A stretch of 64,000 bases of DNA from an uncultured Cellulosilyticum sp. (GTDB lineage Bacteria; Bacillota; Clostridia; Lachnospirales; Cellulosilyticaceae): NCBI GenBank assembly GCA_934725855.1, contig CAKVCL010000005.1, forward strand, positions 93,946 to 157,945, in the 5' to 3' direction. The position numbers and the translations under genes are program-made. The notes beneath the pieces were generated by a model that was not told the origin of the DNA, searched no databases, and saw only the letters and a list, made by a program, of their open reading frames with translations. Positions 19,329 to 29,221 of this stretch are shown one piece after another; the first letter of the stretch is position 1; each line of letters opens with the position of its first letter.

Positions 19329-20891
19329 ATGAAGAGTAATACAATGATTAAAAAAATGCTAGCAGCAATGTTAGTAGCAGGTGTGTCTGTTTCAATGTTT
19401 ACTGGTTGTGGTAGCAAGAGTGCAAATAGTGCAGCAGCAGGCTCAAATGATGCAGCAGCAAATACAACAGCAGATACAACAACAGATACAGCAAGTACAG
19501 ATACAGCTTCTGGTGATGCTGTAAATATCAATCTTACAAGAGCATGCTTTAACCTTGCAACACCTGATAGTGAGCAAGTTAAAAAAGTTGAAGATGCAAT
19601 CAATGATTACATCAAAGATAAAATCAATGTTCATGTTACATTAACAGATATTGGTTCTGGTGAATACACAGACAAAGCTAACTTAGCATTAGCAAACAAT
19701 GAAATCAACCTTCTTTGGACAGCTTCTTGGGAAGGTGTTATCGGTACAAATGATTTAGTACCACAAAATGCAGTATATGATATTACAGATCTTTTACCAG
19801 GGACTCCGTTATATGGTTCAATGGATGAAGGTCAATGGGAAGCTACAAAATATAATGGAAAGAACTACTTCATTCCAGTATATAAAGATAACGTAGAAGG
19901 TTATGACTTTATGTTCCGTAAAGACTTAGTGGACAAATATGGTTGGGATACAGCATCAGTTAAAACATTAGCTGACCTTGAACCAATGCTTGCAGATGCT
20001 AAATCAGAAGGACTTAAATATCCATTCCTTACTCAAAAAACAGCTATGTTCTACAGATTCTATGTTGATCAATTTGACTTCTTCACAGGAGATGTTAAAG
20101 GAAACTTCGTAGGTGTAGATAGAGAAAAGAATGAAGTAGTTGATACTATTTTGACGCCTCAATATGAAGAATTCTGTACATTAATGGCTAAATGGGCAGA
20201 AGCTGGATATGTTTCTGAAGATGAAGTAACAAAAACAACAACAGATACAACAACTCAAACAAAAGACTGGGCAATTTCTTGGTGGACAGATATTCCTGTC
20301 AACGCAGAAGCTAATGCTCGTTATGCTCAAGAAGTTGTAATGCAACCAGCTACTGGGAGATGGGCTCACTCTACTTCAGCTCTTGGTTCTTGCTACGCTG
20401 TAACAGCAAATAGTACACCAGAGCAAGCAAAAGCTTGTGTAGATTTTATGGGACTTCTTTATACAGATAGCAAACTTGCTGATATGTATACATTTGGTAT
20501 TGAAGGTGAAGACTTCACTTATGATGCAAATGGTAAAGTTACTCAAACTAGTGAAAAATACAATCACTCTATGTGGGAATCAGCTAATGCTACAATCGTA
20601 ACACCACTTGATAACGAACCAGATAACAAAGCTGATCTTTATAAAGACTTCAATGGTGGTGCAAGCACATCTTGTGCAGCTGGTTTCCGTTTTGACAAAT
20701 CTCCAGTAGATGCTCAATATACTGCTTGTCAAAACGTATTTGATACATATGGTTTCCCACTTGAAAATGGTGGTATTCCTTCTGCTGATGTAAAAGCTAC
20801 TATTGAACAATATCAAAAAGCTCTTGATGAAGCAGGTTACCAAGATGTTTTAGCTGAATTCCAAAAACAATATGATGCTTGGAAAAACTAA
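19329..20891 (+). CDS. Extracellular sugar-binding lipoprotein of the ABC importer
   Basis: Substrate-capturing lipoprotein. Its signal peptide (IKKMLAAMLVAGVSVSMFTGC) ends in a lipobox with the lipidated cysteine at residue 27. A low-complexity Ala/Thr/Asp/Ser linker (about residues 30-60) tethers the binding domain, which resembles the LplA-type family 1 binding proteins. I start at ATG 19329 because AAGGGAGG lies just upstream of it; an ATG at 19293 precedes that site. 520 residues is normal. Three tryptophan-rich segments (TKDWAISWWTDIP) may line the sugar site. Codon bias is strong, in keeping with abundant binding proteins. Confidence 0.93.
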   Translation: MKSNTMIKKMLAAMLVAGVSVSMFTGCGSKSANSAAAGSNDAAANTTADTTTDTASTDTASGDAVNINLTRACFNLATPDSEQVKKVEDAINDYIKDKINVHVTLTDIGSGEYTDKANLALANNEINLLWTASWEGVIGTNDLVPQNAVYDITDLLPGTPLYGSMDEGQWEATKYNGKNYFIPVYKDNVEGYDFMFRKDLVDKYGWDTASVKTLADLEPMLADAKSEGLKYPFLTQKTAMFYRFYVDQFDFFTGDVKGNFVGVDREKNEVVDTILTPQYEEFCTLMAKWAEAGYVSEDEVTKTTTDTTTQTKDWAISWWTDIPVNAEANARYAQEVVMQPATGRWAHSTSALGSCYAVTANSTPEQAKACVDFMGLLYTDSKLADMYTFGIEGEDFTYDANGKVTQTSEKYNHSMWESANATIVTPLDNEPDNKADLYKDFNGGASTSCAAGFRFDKSPVDAQYTACQNVFDTYGFPLENGGIPSADVKATIEQYQKALDEAGYQDVLAEFQKQYDAWKN

Positions 20892-20910
20892 TTCAGGTAT
20901 TTAATAAATA

Positions 20911-20952
20911 AAAAATGAGGATGTTACTTTGGGGTGGCATCCTCATTTTTTT
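20911..20952 (+). terminator. Intrinsic terminator of the sugar transporter operon
   Basis: 13-bp stem (20911-20923 / 20938-20950) with a 14-base loop, ending in a T run. Confidence 0.9.
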
Positions 20953-21081
20953 GATGCAAGAATTTTTAAAGTAGGGTATGATAAAGTAAGTAAATTTAGA
21001 TGGAGAGAAATTTGAGCAATATTTATTAAGAAATTTCCTTATGAGTATGCTAATATGAAAAAAGTAGGAGAAGAGAGGGAG

Positions 21082-21498
21082 ATGAACATGAGTCAAAAGG
21101 CCATAACACAAGATTTGTTATCCTATATACATGAGCATTTAGATGAGACATTATCAATGGATGAAATATCAAAAAAATTTAATTACTCAAAGTTTTATAT
21201 TGCTAGAGTTTTTAAAGAAGAAACAGGTTCTACGCTTTACAAATACATTCAAAATAAAAGATTAGAAAAAGCAGCAATAAGTTTAGTTGAAACCAATAAG
21301 CCTATTATTGAAATTGCTTATGAAGCGCAGTATAGTTCACCACAAGCATTTACATTAGCATTCAGGCAAGAATACAGTTGTTCACCTCAGATTTATAGAA
21401 AGAGATATGCTTTACTATTAGAAAGTAAGACCAGTATAAGTCAAAAAGTAATCAGCCATTTAAGTCATTATACGATAGAAGGGAGAATGGCAGCATGA
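21082..21498 (+). CDS. AraC-family DNA-binding protein without a sensor domain
   Basis: 138 residues consisting of the two HTH motifs of AraC/XylS proteins ([20 protein letters not shown] and [20 protein letters not shown], then [11 protein letters not shown]). There is no ligand-binding domain, so it resembles stand-alone activators of the MarA/SoxS kind. ATGs at 21055, 21082 and 21088 compete; the purine-rich AGGAGAAGAGAGGGAG sits between the first and the second, favouring 21082 or 21088. Its last codons overlap the clpP-like gene by four bases (ATGA), so the two are translationally coupled. Confidence 0.85.
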   Translation: MNMSQKAITQDLLSYIHEHLDETLSMDEISKKFNYSKFYIARVFKEETGSTLYKYIQNKRLEKAAISLVETNKPIIEIAYEAQYSSPQAFTLAFRQEYSCSPQIYRKRYALLLESKTSISQKVISHLSHYTIEGRMAA

Positions 21499-22082
21499 GT
21501 ACGATACCATATGTTATTTCGCAAACGGGTAAGGGTGAGCGAAGTTATGATATTTTTTCAAGATTACTAGCTGATCGAATAATTTTTTTATGTGAAGATG
21601 TAAATGATACGTCAGCTAGTTTAATTATTTCACAAATGCTATTTTTGGAAGCAGAAGACCCAGATAAAGATATTCAGTTTTACATCAATAGCCCAGGAGG
21701 CTCAGTAACAGCTGGATTTGCAATTTATGATACCATGCAATATGTAAAATGTGATGTTTCTACGATATGTGTAGGAATGGCAGCAAGTTTTGGAGCATTC
21801 TTATTGGCAGGTGGAACAAAAGGAAAAAGAATGGCACTTCCTAATGCAGAAATTATGATTCATCAACCTATTGTTCATGGCAATGGTATACAGGGACAGG
21901 CAACAGATATTAAGATTATGTCTGACCATATTCAAAAGAATAAACAAAGGCTTAATCAAATATTAGCTCAAAATACAGGTAAAAGTATAGAAGAAATTGT
22001 AAGGGCAACCGAAAGAGATCATTATATGAGTGCGGATGAAGCGGCTAATTTTGGATTAATTGATAAGGTATTAAATAAGTAA
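21495..22082 (+). CDS. clpP: ClpP-like serine protease, AraC-linked paralogue
   Basis: Subunit of a barrel-shaped ATP-dependent protease. The catalytic triad is intact: Ser98 in GMAASFGA, His123 in MIHQP and Asp175 in [26 protein letters not shown] and the handle region are also typical. 195 residues is normal. Unlike the main housekeeping clpP of most Firmicutes, it is not beside clpX, lon or tig but is coupled to an AraC-type gene. It lacks the propeptide-like N terminus of some ClpPs and carries SFG in place of the usual SMG. It may be a second ClpP for conditional use, which is an inference. Confidence 0.9.
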   Translation: MSTIPYVISQTGKGERSYDIFSRLLADRIIFLCEDVNDTSASLIISQMLFLEAEDPDKDIQFYINSPGGSVTAGFAIYDTMQYVKCDVSTICVGMAASFGAFLLAGGTKGKRMALPNAEIMIHQPIVHGNGIQGQATDIKIMSDHIQKNKQRLNQILAQNTGKSIEEIVRATERDHYMSADEAANFGLIDKVLNK

Positions 22083-22090
22083 GAATAAGA

Positions 22091-22126
22091 AAACATTTCC
22101 TAAAGCAATAGGAGATGTTTTTTTAA
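22091..22126 (+). terminator. Terminator after clpP
   Basis: Stem 22091-22101 / 22110-22120 with one mismatch, followed by a T run. Confidence 0.75.
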
Positions 22127-22265
22127 TTTTAAAAATGTTTATAAAAAATCTGATATGGTGAAATTTTGTGTTATTATATGAGTAGATGAATCATTTAAAT
22201 GATCTAGTTTTTATAGGATATTGATTGAAAATGAACAAATTTATAAAGAAAAAGGGGAAAATTGC

Positions 22266-24278
22266 GTGAAGGCTGTACAAAATCAAAAGATCGCAGTGAG
22301 AATTGGATTATTTATGGCAGTTGTTTTAATGATAGGTTTTGTAGTTTTATGGCAGGCTATTGGTAAAACATCAGCCAATTTAATGAAAAAATCGATTACT
22401 GCACAGATGTCAGATGCCGTTGAAACAAGAACAACAATAATTGATGAGTATATTAAGTCTTTAGAAGACTTTCTAGTTGGGTTTGCACAAGGAGAAGAAG
22501 TAAAGAGTGTCCTTAAGAACCCAACAACTCAAAACATTAAGAAGGCACAAAAGTATACTGAGGACTTTGCAAATGTAAAAAGTAATTTTGAAGGACTTTA
22601 TATTGCAGATCCATCAACGTATGTATATACTCATACGTCCTTGGATTCAATTGGGATTTATTACAGAAAAGGTGATTCTTTAAAAGCATTTCAAGAAATG
22701 ATAGTTAATAAATCTATGGAGGATAGAACAGGAATTATTAAATCTCCAAGTTCAGGAAAAATGTGTATTTCTATGTCATATCCTGTTTATGAGGAAGGGA
22801 AATATATAGGTTATGTAGGGGCAGCAGTGTATGCAAACGAGTTAATGGATATATTTACACAAGATAAGATACAGGGCTTGGATGAATATGGATATGCTTT
22901 TATTAATACTAATTCAAGGGTTTATTTATACAATCAAGATGAAAATTTGATTAATACAGAGGTAACAGACTTAGGATATCTCGAAGTTATAAAAGAAATT
23001 AAAGCTCATCCAGAACAAACAACTGGAATGATTGATTATTCTTATGAAGATGATGATACAGATATTATCGTTTATCATTATATACCAGAAAGAAATTGGG
23101 TATTTCTTGTAAAGAGTTGTGAAGAATCTGTATATGCTTCAGTGATTGATATTAAAAATATTACTGCAAGGCTTTGTATAATTGTAGCGCTTGTGGTAAT
23201 TGGTATGTTGATTGTTATTTTAAGTAGAATAGGAAAAGAGCTTGAACTAGTAGAGAAAGCTATTAATAAATTAAAGCAATTAGATTTATCTGCAAATCAT
23301 GAGTTAAGAGCCTATCGTCAAAGAAAAGATGAAGTCGGCATGATTTGTAACGCCTTAGATGTGACTTGCAAGAGCTTAAAAGGTTATATTAAAGAGATTA
23401 ATGAACAACTTTATTATATGGCTAATGGTGATTATACCGTAGAAAGTACAATGGAATATGTTGGAGATTTTAAAGAAATCCAAGGTTCTATGAGTAAAAT
23501 CCAAAGTGCACTTAGAGAATCATTTAGACATATTAATCTTGTAACTTCTCAATTAGCAATGGGGTCACAGAATGTATCTGAAGGAGCTACCAATTTAGCT
23601 GAAGTTGCCACAGAGGAAAATAGTCTTATTGCAGAAATCGAAAATCATGTAAGTGAAATCAATGAAAAGGTTACAAAATCATCTAATCATGCAATGGAAG
23701 CTAAACAAAAGACGGCGCATACAAGTGAACTCATTCACCAAAGCAAAGAAGCTATGGATGGATTAATTGCTGCAATGAGTGAAATTGTGGAGTCAAGCAA
23801 TGAAATTGTTTCAATAAATAGTGCAATGGAGCGTATTGCAAAACAAACCCATATATTAGCATTAAATGCAACTGTGGAGGCTTCTAGAGCAGGTGGGGCA
23901 GGAAAAGGATTTGCTGTAGTAGCTAATGAGATTAAAGAGTTAGCTGAAAAAGCTAATGAATCCGCTAGTATGACAAAAGATTTAATTGAACGTACCATTG
24001 AAGCAGTTACAAAAGGAACCTTATTATCTAATCAAACCGCAGAGGGCTTGTTCCAAGTGGTTGAGGAAGCAAATGTTATTGATAATTCTGTAAGTGAAAT
24101 CGCCGATGCTTCTGTGCTTGAAAGTAAAGAGCTTGGTGAAATTATGACTAAGTTAAATAAGATGAGCATGGTAGTAGAAACAACAGCTGCAACTGCCGAG
24201 GAAAGTGCTGCCGCAAGTGCCGAGTTAGATAGTCAAGTTGTAGAGCTTAGAAATAATATAAGAAGATACAGAGTTTAA
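22266..24278 (+). CDS. Methyl-accepting chemotaxis protein with extracellular sensor
   Basis: Transmembrane chemoreceptor. It has an N-terminal membrane helix (about residues 10-32), a ~260-residue extracellular dCache-like domain (GLYIADPSTYVYTHT, GYVGAAVYANELMD), a second helix (near 300), a HAMP-like region and a cytoplasmic signalling coiled coil. The hairpin tip is [20 protein letters not shown], which differs slightly from the usual EAARAGE(Q/H)G. I choose GTG 22266 because AAGGGG precedes it at a good distance; upstream only a TTG is available. 670 residues. It opens the chemosensory cluster. Confidence 0.9.
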   Translation: MKAVQNQKIAVRIGLFMAVVLMIGFVVLWQAIGKTSANLMKKSITAQMSDAVETRTTIIDEYIKSLEDFLVGFAQGEEVKSVLKNPTTQNIKKAQKYTEDFANVKSNFEGLYIADPSTYVYTHTSLDSIGIYYRKGDSLKAFQEMIVNKSMEDRTGIIKSPSSGKMCISMSYPVYEEGKYIGYVGAAVYANELMDIFTQDKIQGLDEYGYAFINTNSRVYLYNQDENLINTEVTDLGYLEVIKEIKAHPEQTTGMIDYSYEDDDTDIIVYHYIPERNWVFLVKSCEESVYASVIDIKNITARLCIIVALVVIGMLIVILSRIGKELELVEKAINKLKQLDLSANHELRAYRQRKDEVGMICNALDVTCKSLKGYIKEINEQLYYMANGDYTVESTMEYVGDFKEIQGSMSKIQSALRESFRHINLVTSQLAMGSQNVSEGATNLAEVATEENSLIAEIENHVSEINEKVTKSSNHAMEAKQKTAHTSELIHQSKEAMDGLIAAMSEIVESSNEIVSINSAMERIAKQTHILALNATVEASRAGGAGKGFAVVANEIKELAEKANESASMTKDLIERTIEAVTKGTLLSNQTAEGLFQVVEEANVIDNSVSEIADASVLESKELGEIMTKLNKMSMVVETTAATAEESAAASAELDSQVVELRNNIRRYRV

Positions 24279-24348
24279 TGGGTGACTTGCTGCGCTATTT
24301 CTATTGTGTTAAAGTTTAAATAAGTAATTAAATTTTAGGGGGATGATG

Positions 24349-25782
24349 ATGAATACTATCACAATTGAAGAGGTACTTAACATGTCCATGGAGATGTTGA
24401 TTTTTTTCAATGATGATGGAAAGGTTGTATTCATGAATCAAAAGGGAAAAGAGGAATTAGGCTATTCAAGTGTTGAAACACTTAATATAAAACAAATTAT
24501 GATTCCTATTTTTCAGAACGATAGAGAAATAAAAGAAAATATGGAGGCGTTAAAGGGAAAGGAAACAGATACTATTATTTATCGTTCTGATTTAACCTGT
24601 TTTCATGCGGCAATTAGATGTAAGTGCTTTGAAAAACAATCAGATCTAAGTAAATATGCCGTTTGGATTTCGAATCTCCAAAGTACAGAAGAACTAGCGG
24701 AGCGCTTAGTGAAGGCTGAAAATAAGATAAAAGAAAGTATGAAAGCAAAAGATGAGTTTGTTGCTAATATTACGCATGAGTTAAGAACACCAGTTAATGG
24801 CATAAAGGGACATCTATATAACTTAAGTGAAATGGAAACAGATAAAGAAAAAAGAAAAACAATGGAGATTATGTTAAAATGCTGTAATAATATGGAGCGG
24901 CTGATTAATAATCTTATGGATTTTTCAAAGATTGAAGCAGGGAAATTTGAGATTGACTGTGCAGAGTTTTCTATTAGAGACTGTGTACAGCATGTAGTTG
25001 AAACCAATATTTGTAAAGCAAATGAAAAGGGCATACAACTGAGTTATTTTATAGTAGATGAATTGCCAGATAAACTTATAGGGGATGAACTTCGTATTAT
25101 ACAAATACTAAATAATCTTGTATCCAATGCCGTGAAATTTACAGCGGTTGGTTTTGTTAGGGTTGAAGTGTATTGCACCATGCAAAGAGGAAGTGAGATT
25201 GAACTTACTTTTTTAGTGATTGATACAGGAATAGGTATTTCGAAAGAGGAGCAAGGAAAGTTATTTAAGATATTTTCACAAGTGGATGGGTCCATTACAC
25301 GAAAATATGGAGGAACAGGAATTGGCTTATACGTTAGTAAACAGCTTGCTGAATTAATGGGTGGACATATTGATGTGGAAAGTGAGAAAGGAAAAGGAAC
25401 TACCTTTCAAGTAAGCATTAATTTATCTATAGCTGAAGCGTTTAGTGCAACTGAACGGATGAACAAAAAAGCCATTACGATTGAAGACTTGAAAGCTAGA
25501 ATTAAGCGATATCAGGAAGAGCAAGATATTACGAATATCTATATTTTTGGAAGTGATGAAAATAGAAAGGAAATAGATAGTAATATTGAAAAGTTGCTTT
25601 TAGCCATTGAAATGGACAATTGGGCAAAAACGGAGCAATTTGCAGAGCATCTTAAGAAGTTGTGTGAAAAAGCACCAGAAGACATTCAAAAGAATATATT
25701 TAGAATGAAAATGGTACTACGCAGAGAAGATTATGAAAGTGCAATTAAGGCGGTCAATAAAGTGAAAGAAGGTTTGAAGTAA
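24349..25782 (+). CDS. PAS sensor histidine kinase with C-terminal helical extension
   Basis: Soluble kinase, no membrane segments. A PAS domain (about residues 1-110, LIFFNDDGKVVFMNQKG), a HisKA domain with phospho-acceptor His in NITHELRTPVNGI, and a HATPase domain with the N box (NNLVSNAVKFT), DTGIGIS and GGTGIGLYVSKQL. After the kinase, a ~110-residue helical tail (AITIEDLKARIKRYQEEQDI to the end) matches no domain I know. Three consecutive ATGs begin at 24343; the third (24349) is best spaced from AGGGGG. The response regulator gene follows after 26 bases, so they probably form a pair. Confidence 0.88.
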   Translation: MNTITIEEVLNMSMEMLIFFNDDGKVVFMNQKGKEELGYSSVETLNIKQIMIPIFQNDREIKENMEALKGKETDTIIYRSDLTCFHAAIRCKCFEKQSDLSKYAVWISNLQSTEELAERLVKAENKIKESMKAKDEFVANITHELRTPVNGIKGHLYNLSEMETDKEKRKTMEIMLKCCNNMERLINNLMDFSKIEAGKFEIDCAEFSIRDCVQHVVETNICKANEKGIQLSYFIVDELPDKLIGDELRIIQILNNLVSNAVKFTAVGFVRVEVYCTMQRGSEIELTFLVIDTGIGISKEEQGKLFKIFSQVDGSITRKYGGTGIGLYVSKQLAELMGGHIDVESEKGKGTTFQVSINLSIAEAFSATERMNKKAITIEDLKARIKRYQEEQDITNIYIFGSDENRKEIDSNIEKLLLAIEMDNWAKTEQFAEHLKKLCEKAPEDIQKNIFRMKMVLRREDYESAIKAVNKVKEGLK

Positions 25783-25808
25783 AAATAAAGTTGAAGAGGA
25801 TATGATAT

Positions 25809-26876
25809 ATGGAACTTATAGGGGGAAGAATACCAAGAATTTTAATTATTGATGACGCAGAAATTAATGTAGAACTGCTTAAGGAAATGGTCACTCAAAT
25901 GGGGTATGAGGTTGTGACAGCTATGAATGTAGCTGAGGTTAATGCGGTACTTGAAAATAAGCTTCCTGATTTGGTACTACTAGATATTATTATGCCTGAG
26001 ATAGATGGGTACCAGTTTTGTGAAATCTTAAAGAGTTATTCAGTCACGCAAAGCATTCCAGTTATTTTTATTTCATCTTTAAATTCTAAGGAAGATAGAG
26101 AAAAAGCATATCAAGCAGGTGGCGTTGGCTTTTTGAATCGACCATTGGATTTCTTTCAGACAGAACATATGATTGATACACACATTAGGTTATATGCAAA
26201 GATGTTAAAACTGGCAGAGGATAATCGAAGACTAAACATGGTAGTCAGTAAACAAGCTAAGCATTATGAGGAAGAGCAAAGACGGCTACTTGCTGTTATA
26301 GCTAGGCTATCAGAAGAAGAGCAGAGTACAGTTGTAAGAAAGCATCAAGAGGCGGTTGCAGTAAGTGCACGTTTATTAGTTCAGGCTCTAAGTTTTACAG
26401 AAAAATATGAAAATAGGATTTCGGCAAAATTTATTGAGGCTGTAGAAATCTCAGCACTTATTCATGACATAGGTAAAATTGCCCTACCTAAGACGATTCT
26501 TTTGAAAAATGGACCATTGACTGAGGAAGAAAAGAAAATTGTTAACACCCATACAATTATAGGATATGACATTTTAGAAGAGGCCTATGGAAAAACAGAA
26601 AAAGATAGTTTTATTAAGGTAGCCTCTGAAGTCATTCGTTCACATCATGAAAATTGGAATGGAACAGGTTATCCTGATGGGTTAGAAGGAGAGCAAATTC
26701 CACTTTCAGCAAGGATTATACGTATTGTTGATACCTTTGATTCAATGCTAAGAGAACGTTCTTATAGGCCAGCTTACAGTAGAGAAGAAACACTAGAAAT
26801 TATGCGAAATGATACAGGTATAAAATTTGATCCTTTTTTAATGGATGTGTTTTTTAAGATTGAAAAGCAACTATAA
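25809..26876 (+). CDS. Response regulator with HD-GYP output (c-di-GMP phosphodiesterase)
   Basis: An N-terminal receiver (acceptor Asp59 in LVLLDIIMPEIDG) joined by a helical linker to an HD-GYP domain. HD is HDIGKIALP (His219), then HHENWNGTGYPDGL is the GYP motif, and RIIRIVDTFDSM completes the metal site. These residues predict hydrolysis of cyclic di-GMP. 355 residues. It lies between the PAS kinase and cheR in one run of genes, linking the chemosensory cluster to second-messenger control. Confidence 0.92.
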   Translation: MELIGGRIPRILIIDDAEINVELLKEMVTQMGYEVVTAMNVAEVNAVLENKLPDLVLLDIIMPEIDGYQFCEILKSYSVTQSIPVIFISSLNSKEDREKAYQAGGVGFLNRPLDFFQTEHMIDTHIRLYAKMLKLAEDNRRLNMVVSKQAKHYEEEQRRLLAVIARLSEEEQSTVVRKHQEAVAVSARLLVQALSFTEKYENRISAKFIEAVEISALIHDIGKIALPKTILLKNGPLTEEEKKIVNTHTIIGYDILEEAYGKTEKDSFIKVASEVIRSHHENWNGTGYPDGLEGEQIPLSARIIRIVDTFDSMLRERSYRPAYSREETLEIMRNDTGIKFDPFLMDVFFKIEKQL

Positions 26877-26895
26877 GAAATGTTGAGGACAATAT

Positions 26896-27726
26896 ATGAC
26901 AGAACATGAGTTTAAGCGTATTACACAGTATATGGCAACATACTATGGTATAGATTTAAGCAAGAAAAGAATTATTGTGGAAGGGCGTATGGACAACTAT
27001 ATTGCTAATAAGGGTTATAAAGATTATGAGACTTATATGGATGCTGTAGAAGCCAATTTACATGGTAAAGAAGCACAGAATATAGTGAACATACTAACCA
27101 CAAATCATACTTTTTTCTTAAGAGAAGCAGAACACTATGAGTATTTAAGAAATGTTATTCTTCCAGAAATTAAAAAAAAGGAAGAAGCCACAAGAAATTT
27201 AAGAATATGGTCAGCTGCATCTTCCACAGGAGAAGAGCCCTATACAATTGCTATGGTAATTAAAGATTTCTTTGGTCTTGAGTATCGCAATTGGGATACT
27301 ACTATTTTGGCAACAGATATATCAGTAGAAGTCCTCACAAAAGCAATTGAAGGAGTTTATCAAGATAAGCAAATAGAAGCATTACCTAAAAGATGGATTG
27401 ATTCTAATTTTACTAAAATGAGTGAACACGATTATAAAGTAAAGGATGAGCTTAAACAAAAAGTACTTTTTAGGCAGTTTAATTTAATGAACCCCTTGCC
27501 ATTTAGGCATCAGTTGCATGCTGTATTTTTAAGAAATGTTATGATTTATTTTAATGATGAAATAAAAGATAGACTAGTCAGGCGAATTGTAGATTGTCTA
27601 GTACCAGGTGGTTATTTGATTATTGGCATGACAGAACATATTGACAGGTCTTTATATGATCTAGAATATGTAGAAACATCAATTTATAGAAAAGAATATA
27701 GAAAGCGAATAGATTATGATGCGTAA
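26896..27726 (+). CDS. cheR: Chemoreceptor methyltransferase CheR
   Basis: Uses S-adenosylmethionine to methylate glutamates on MCPs. A small N-terminal helical domain is followed by the methyltransferase fold (TTNHTFFLREAEHYEYL, WSAASSTGEEPYTIAM for SAM, ILATDISVEVLTKA and FLRNVMIYFN). 276 residues is normal. It overlaps cheB by 8-11 bases, so synthesis of the adaptation pair is coupled. Confidence 0.95.
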   Translation: MTEHEFKRITQYMATYYGIDLSKKRIIVEGRMDNYIANKGYKDYETYMDAVEANLHGKEAQNIVNILTTNHTFFLREAEHYEYLRNVILPEIKKKEEATRNLRIWSAASSTGEEPYTIAMVIKDFFGLEYRNWDTTILATDISVEVLTKAIEGVYQDKQIEALPKRWIDSNFTKMSEHDYKVKDELKQKVLFRQFNLMNPLPFRHQLHAVFLRNVMIYFNDEIKDRLVRRIVDCLVPGGYLIIGMTEHIDRSLYDLEYVETSIYRKEYRKRIDYDA

Positions 27727-28744
27727 AATTAGAGTACTCATTGTAGATGATTCTATTGTATTTCAAAAGTTAATGTTAGATAGTTTAAAAGATGATTCAG
27801 CGATAGAGGTGGTAGCCACTGCATGTGATGCTTATGGGGCAAGAGACGCCATTTTACAATTTCATCCAGATGTGATGACACTTGATATAGAGATGCCTAG
27901 GATGAATGGAATTGAATTTTTGCGTAGACTCTTGCCGCAATATCCTATTCCTACAGTAATGGTAAGTGCATTAGATAGTAAAGTATTTGATGCTTTAGAA
28001 GCTGGGGCTGTAGATTTTGTAAATAAGCCAGTTGGTATGAATCAGGAGCAAGCTAGAAAGTACTTAAAGAAAGAACTAGGTATAAAGCTCAAAATTGCTT
28101 CAACGGTTAAAGTGTCTCACATGAAAATGAGAAATAGTGGTACAATCCAAGTACCTTGTTACAAAAAAGAGGGAGATTATGTTATTGCTATAGGGGCTTC
28201 AACAGGAGGCACAGAAGCAATACTTGAAGTGATACGTAAGTTTAGAAAGGATATTCCAGGAGTTGTGGTGGTTCAACATATGCCACCAGGATTTACAGCA
28301 ATGTATGCCAAGAGATTAAATGACATTTGTGAGGTAACCGTAAAAGAAGCTAAGACAGGTGATAGAGTATTATCAGGACAAGTCCTTATTGCACCAGGAG
28401 ATGCTCATATGAAATTAGTTCGTGTGGGAAGAGGCTACCAGGTTGAATGTGCAAAAGGTGAGAAAGTAAGTGGACATTGTCCTTCGGTTGACGTGTTATT
28501 TGAATCGGTAGCTAAGGCCGCAGGAAAAAAGAGCATAGGCGTAATCCTTACTGGGATGGGGAAAGATGGGGCAGATGGTTTACTAGCTATGAGAAAAGCG
28601 GGAGCCCATACGATTGGACAAGATGAAAAAAGTTGTATTGTATATGGCATGCCCAAAGTAGCCTATGAAATAGGGGCAGTAGAAATGCAAGCTAATGTAA
28701 CGAATATTGGGCAGAAAGTCTATCAAGTATTAGCTACATTATAG
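27719..28744 (+). CDS. cheB: Chemotaxis response regulator protein-glutamate methylesterase CheB
   Basis: Removes methyl groups from MCPs. Receiver domain with acceptor Asp56 (TLDIEMPRMNG), linker, then the esterase domain with catalytic Ser in IGASTGGTEAI, His in VVQHMPPGFTAMYAKRL and Asp in LTGMGKDGADGL. 341 residues. Two adjacent ATGs (27716, 27719) both lie inside the end of cheR. Together with cheR it gives the cluster a complete adaptation system. Confidence 0.95.
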   Translation: MRKIRVLIVDDSIVFQKLMLDSLKDDSAIEVVATACDAYGARDAILQFHPDVMTLDIEMPRMNGIEFLRRLLPQYPIPTVMVSALDSKVFDALEAGAVDFVNKPVGMNQEQARKYLKKELGIKLKIASTVKVSHMKMRNSGTIQVPCYKKEGDYVIAIGASTGGTEAILEVIRKFRKDIPGVVVVQHMPPGFTAMYAKRLNDICEVTVKEAKTGDRVLSGQVLIAPGDAHMKLVRVGRGYQVECAKGEKVSGHCPSVDVLFESVAKAAGKKSIGVILTGMGKDGADGLLAMRKAGAHTIGQDEKSCIVYGMPKVAYEIGAVEMQANVTNIGQKVYQVLATL

Positions 28745-28800
28745 TCTAATAGCTATTATCTTGATAAATATATAAATATAAAATTTAAGGGGGAAATAGG

Positions 28801-29196
28801 GTGAAAGCATTAGTAGTTGAGGATGATTATGCAAGTCGCAAATTTATGATGAACTACGTTTCTAAATATGGAGAATGTGATGGCACTGTTGATGGCGCAG
28901 AAGCTGTAGAAGCGTATATGATGGCAATGGAAGAGGGAGCGCCTTATGATCTTATATGCCTAGATGTCATGATGCCTGTTATGGATGGCTATCAAGTTTT
29001 AAAAAGTATTAGAGAGATTGAAAGGCAAAAAGGATTATCAGAAGATGAAAAGGTCAAAATTATTATGATGACTGCATTAAGTGAAGAAAGAAATGTAAAA
29101 ACAGCTTTTGAGTTAGAATGCACCGTATACTGTGCAAAACCAGTTAATTTAGATAAACTTCAGAATGTATTAGTTAAGTTAGGACTTGTTGAATAA
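28801..29196 (+). CDS. CheY-like single-domain response regulator
   Basis: 131-residue receiver with the acidic pocket VEDDY, phospho-acceptor Asp in LICLDVMMPVMDGYQ, Thr in IMMTAL and Lys in CAKPVN. GTG start at 28801 behind GGGGG. There is no output domain, so it acts by protein contact. Position just before cheA suggests it is the CheA phospho-target of this system. It resembles general receivers (with an insert ERQKGLSEDEK) more than flagellar CheY. Confidence 0.85.
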   Translation: MKALVVEDDYASRKFMMNYVSKYGECDGTVDGAEAVEAYMMAMEEGAPYDLICLDVMMPVMDGYQVLKSIREIERQKGLSEDEKVKIIMMTALSEERNVKTAFELECTVYCAKPVNLDKLQNVLVKLGLVE

Positions 29197-29221
29197 AAAA
29201 CTTATGAAAGGAGAAATGTTC

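Noticed and set aside
19443..19520. GCAGATACAACA-type short tandem repeats in the binding-protein gene
   Set aside because: They encode the Ala/Thr/Asp tether after the lipobox, an expected low-complexity linker.
22221..22265. A longer MCP reading frame starting at TTG 22221
   Set aside because: The TTG has no ribosome site, while GTG 22266 has AAGGGG at proper distance and begins just before the membrane helix.
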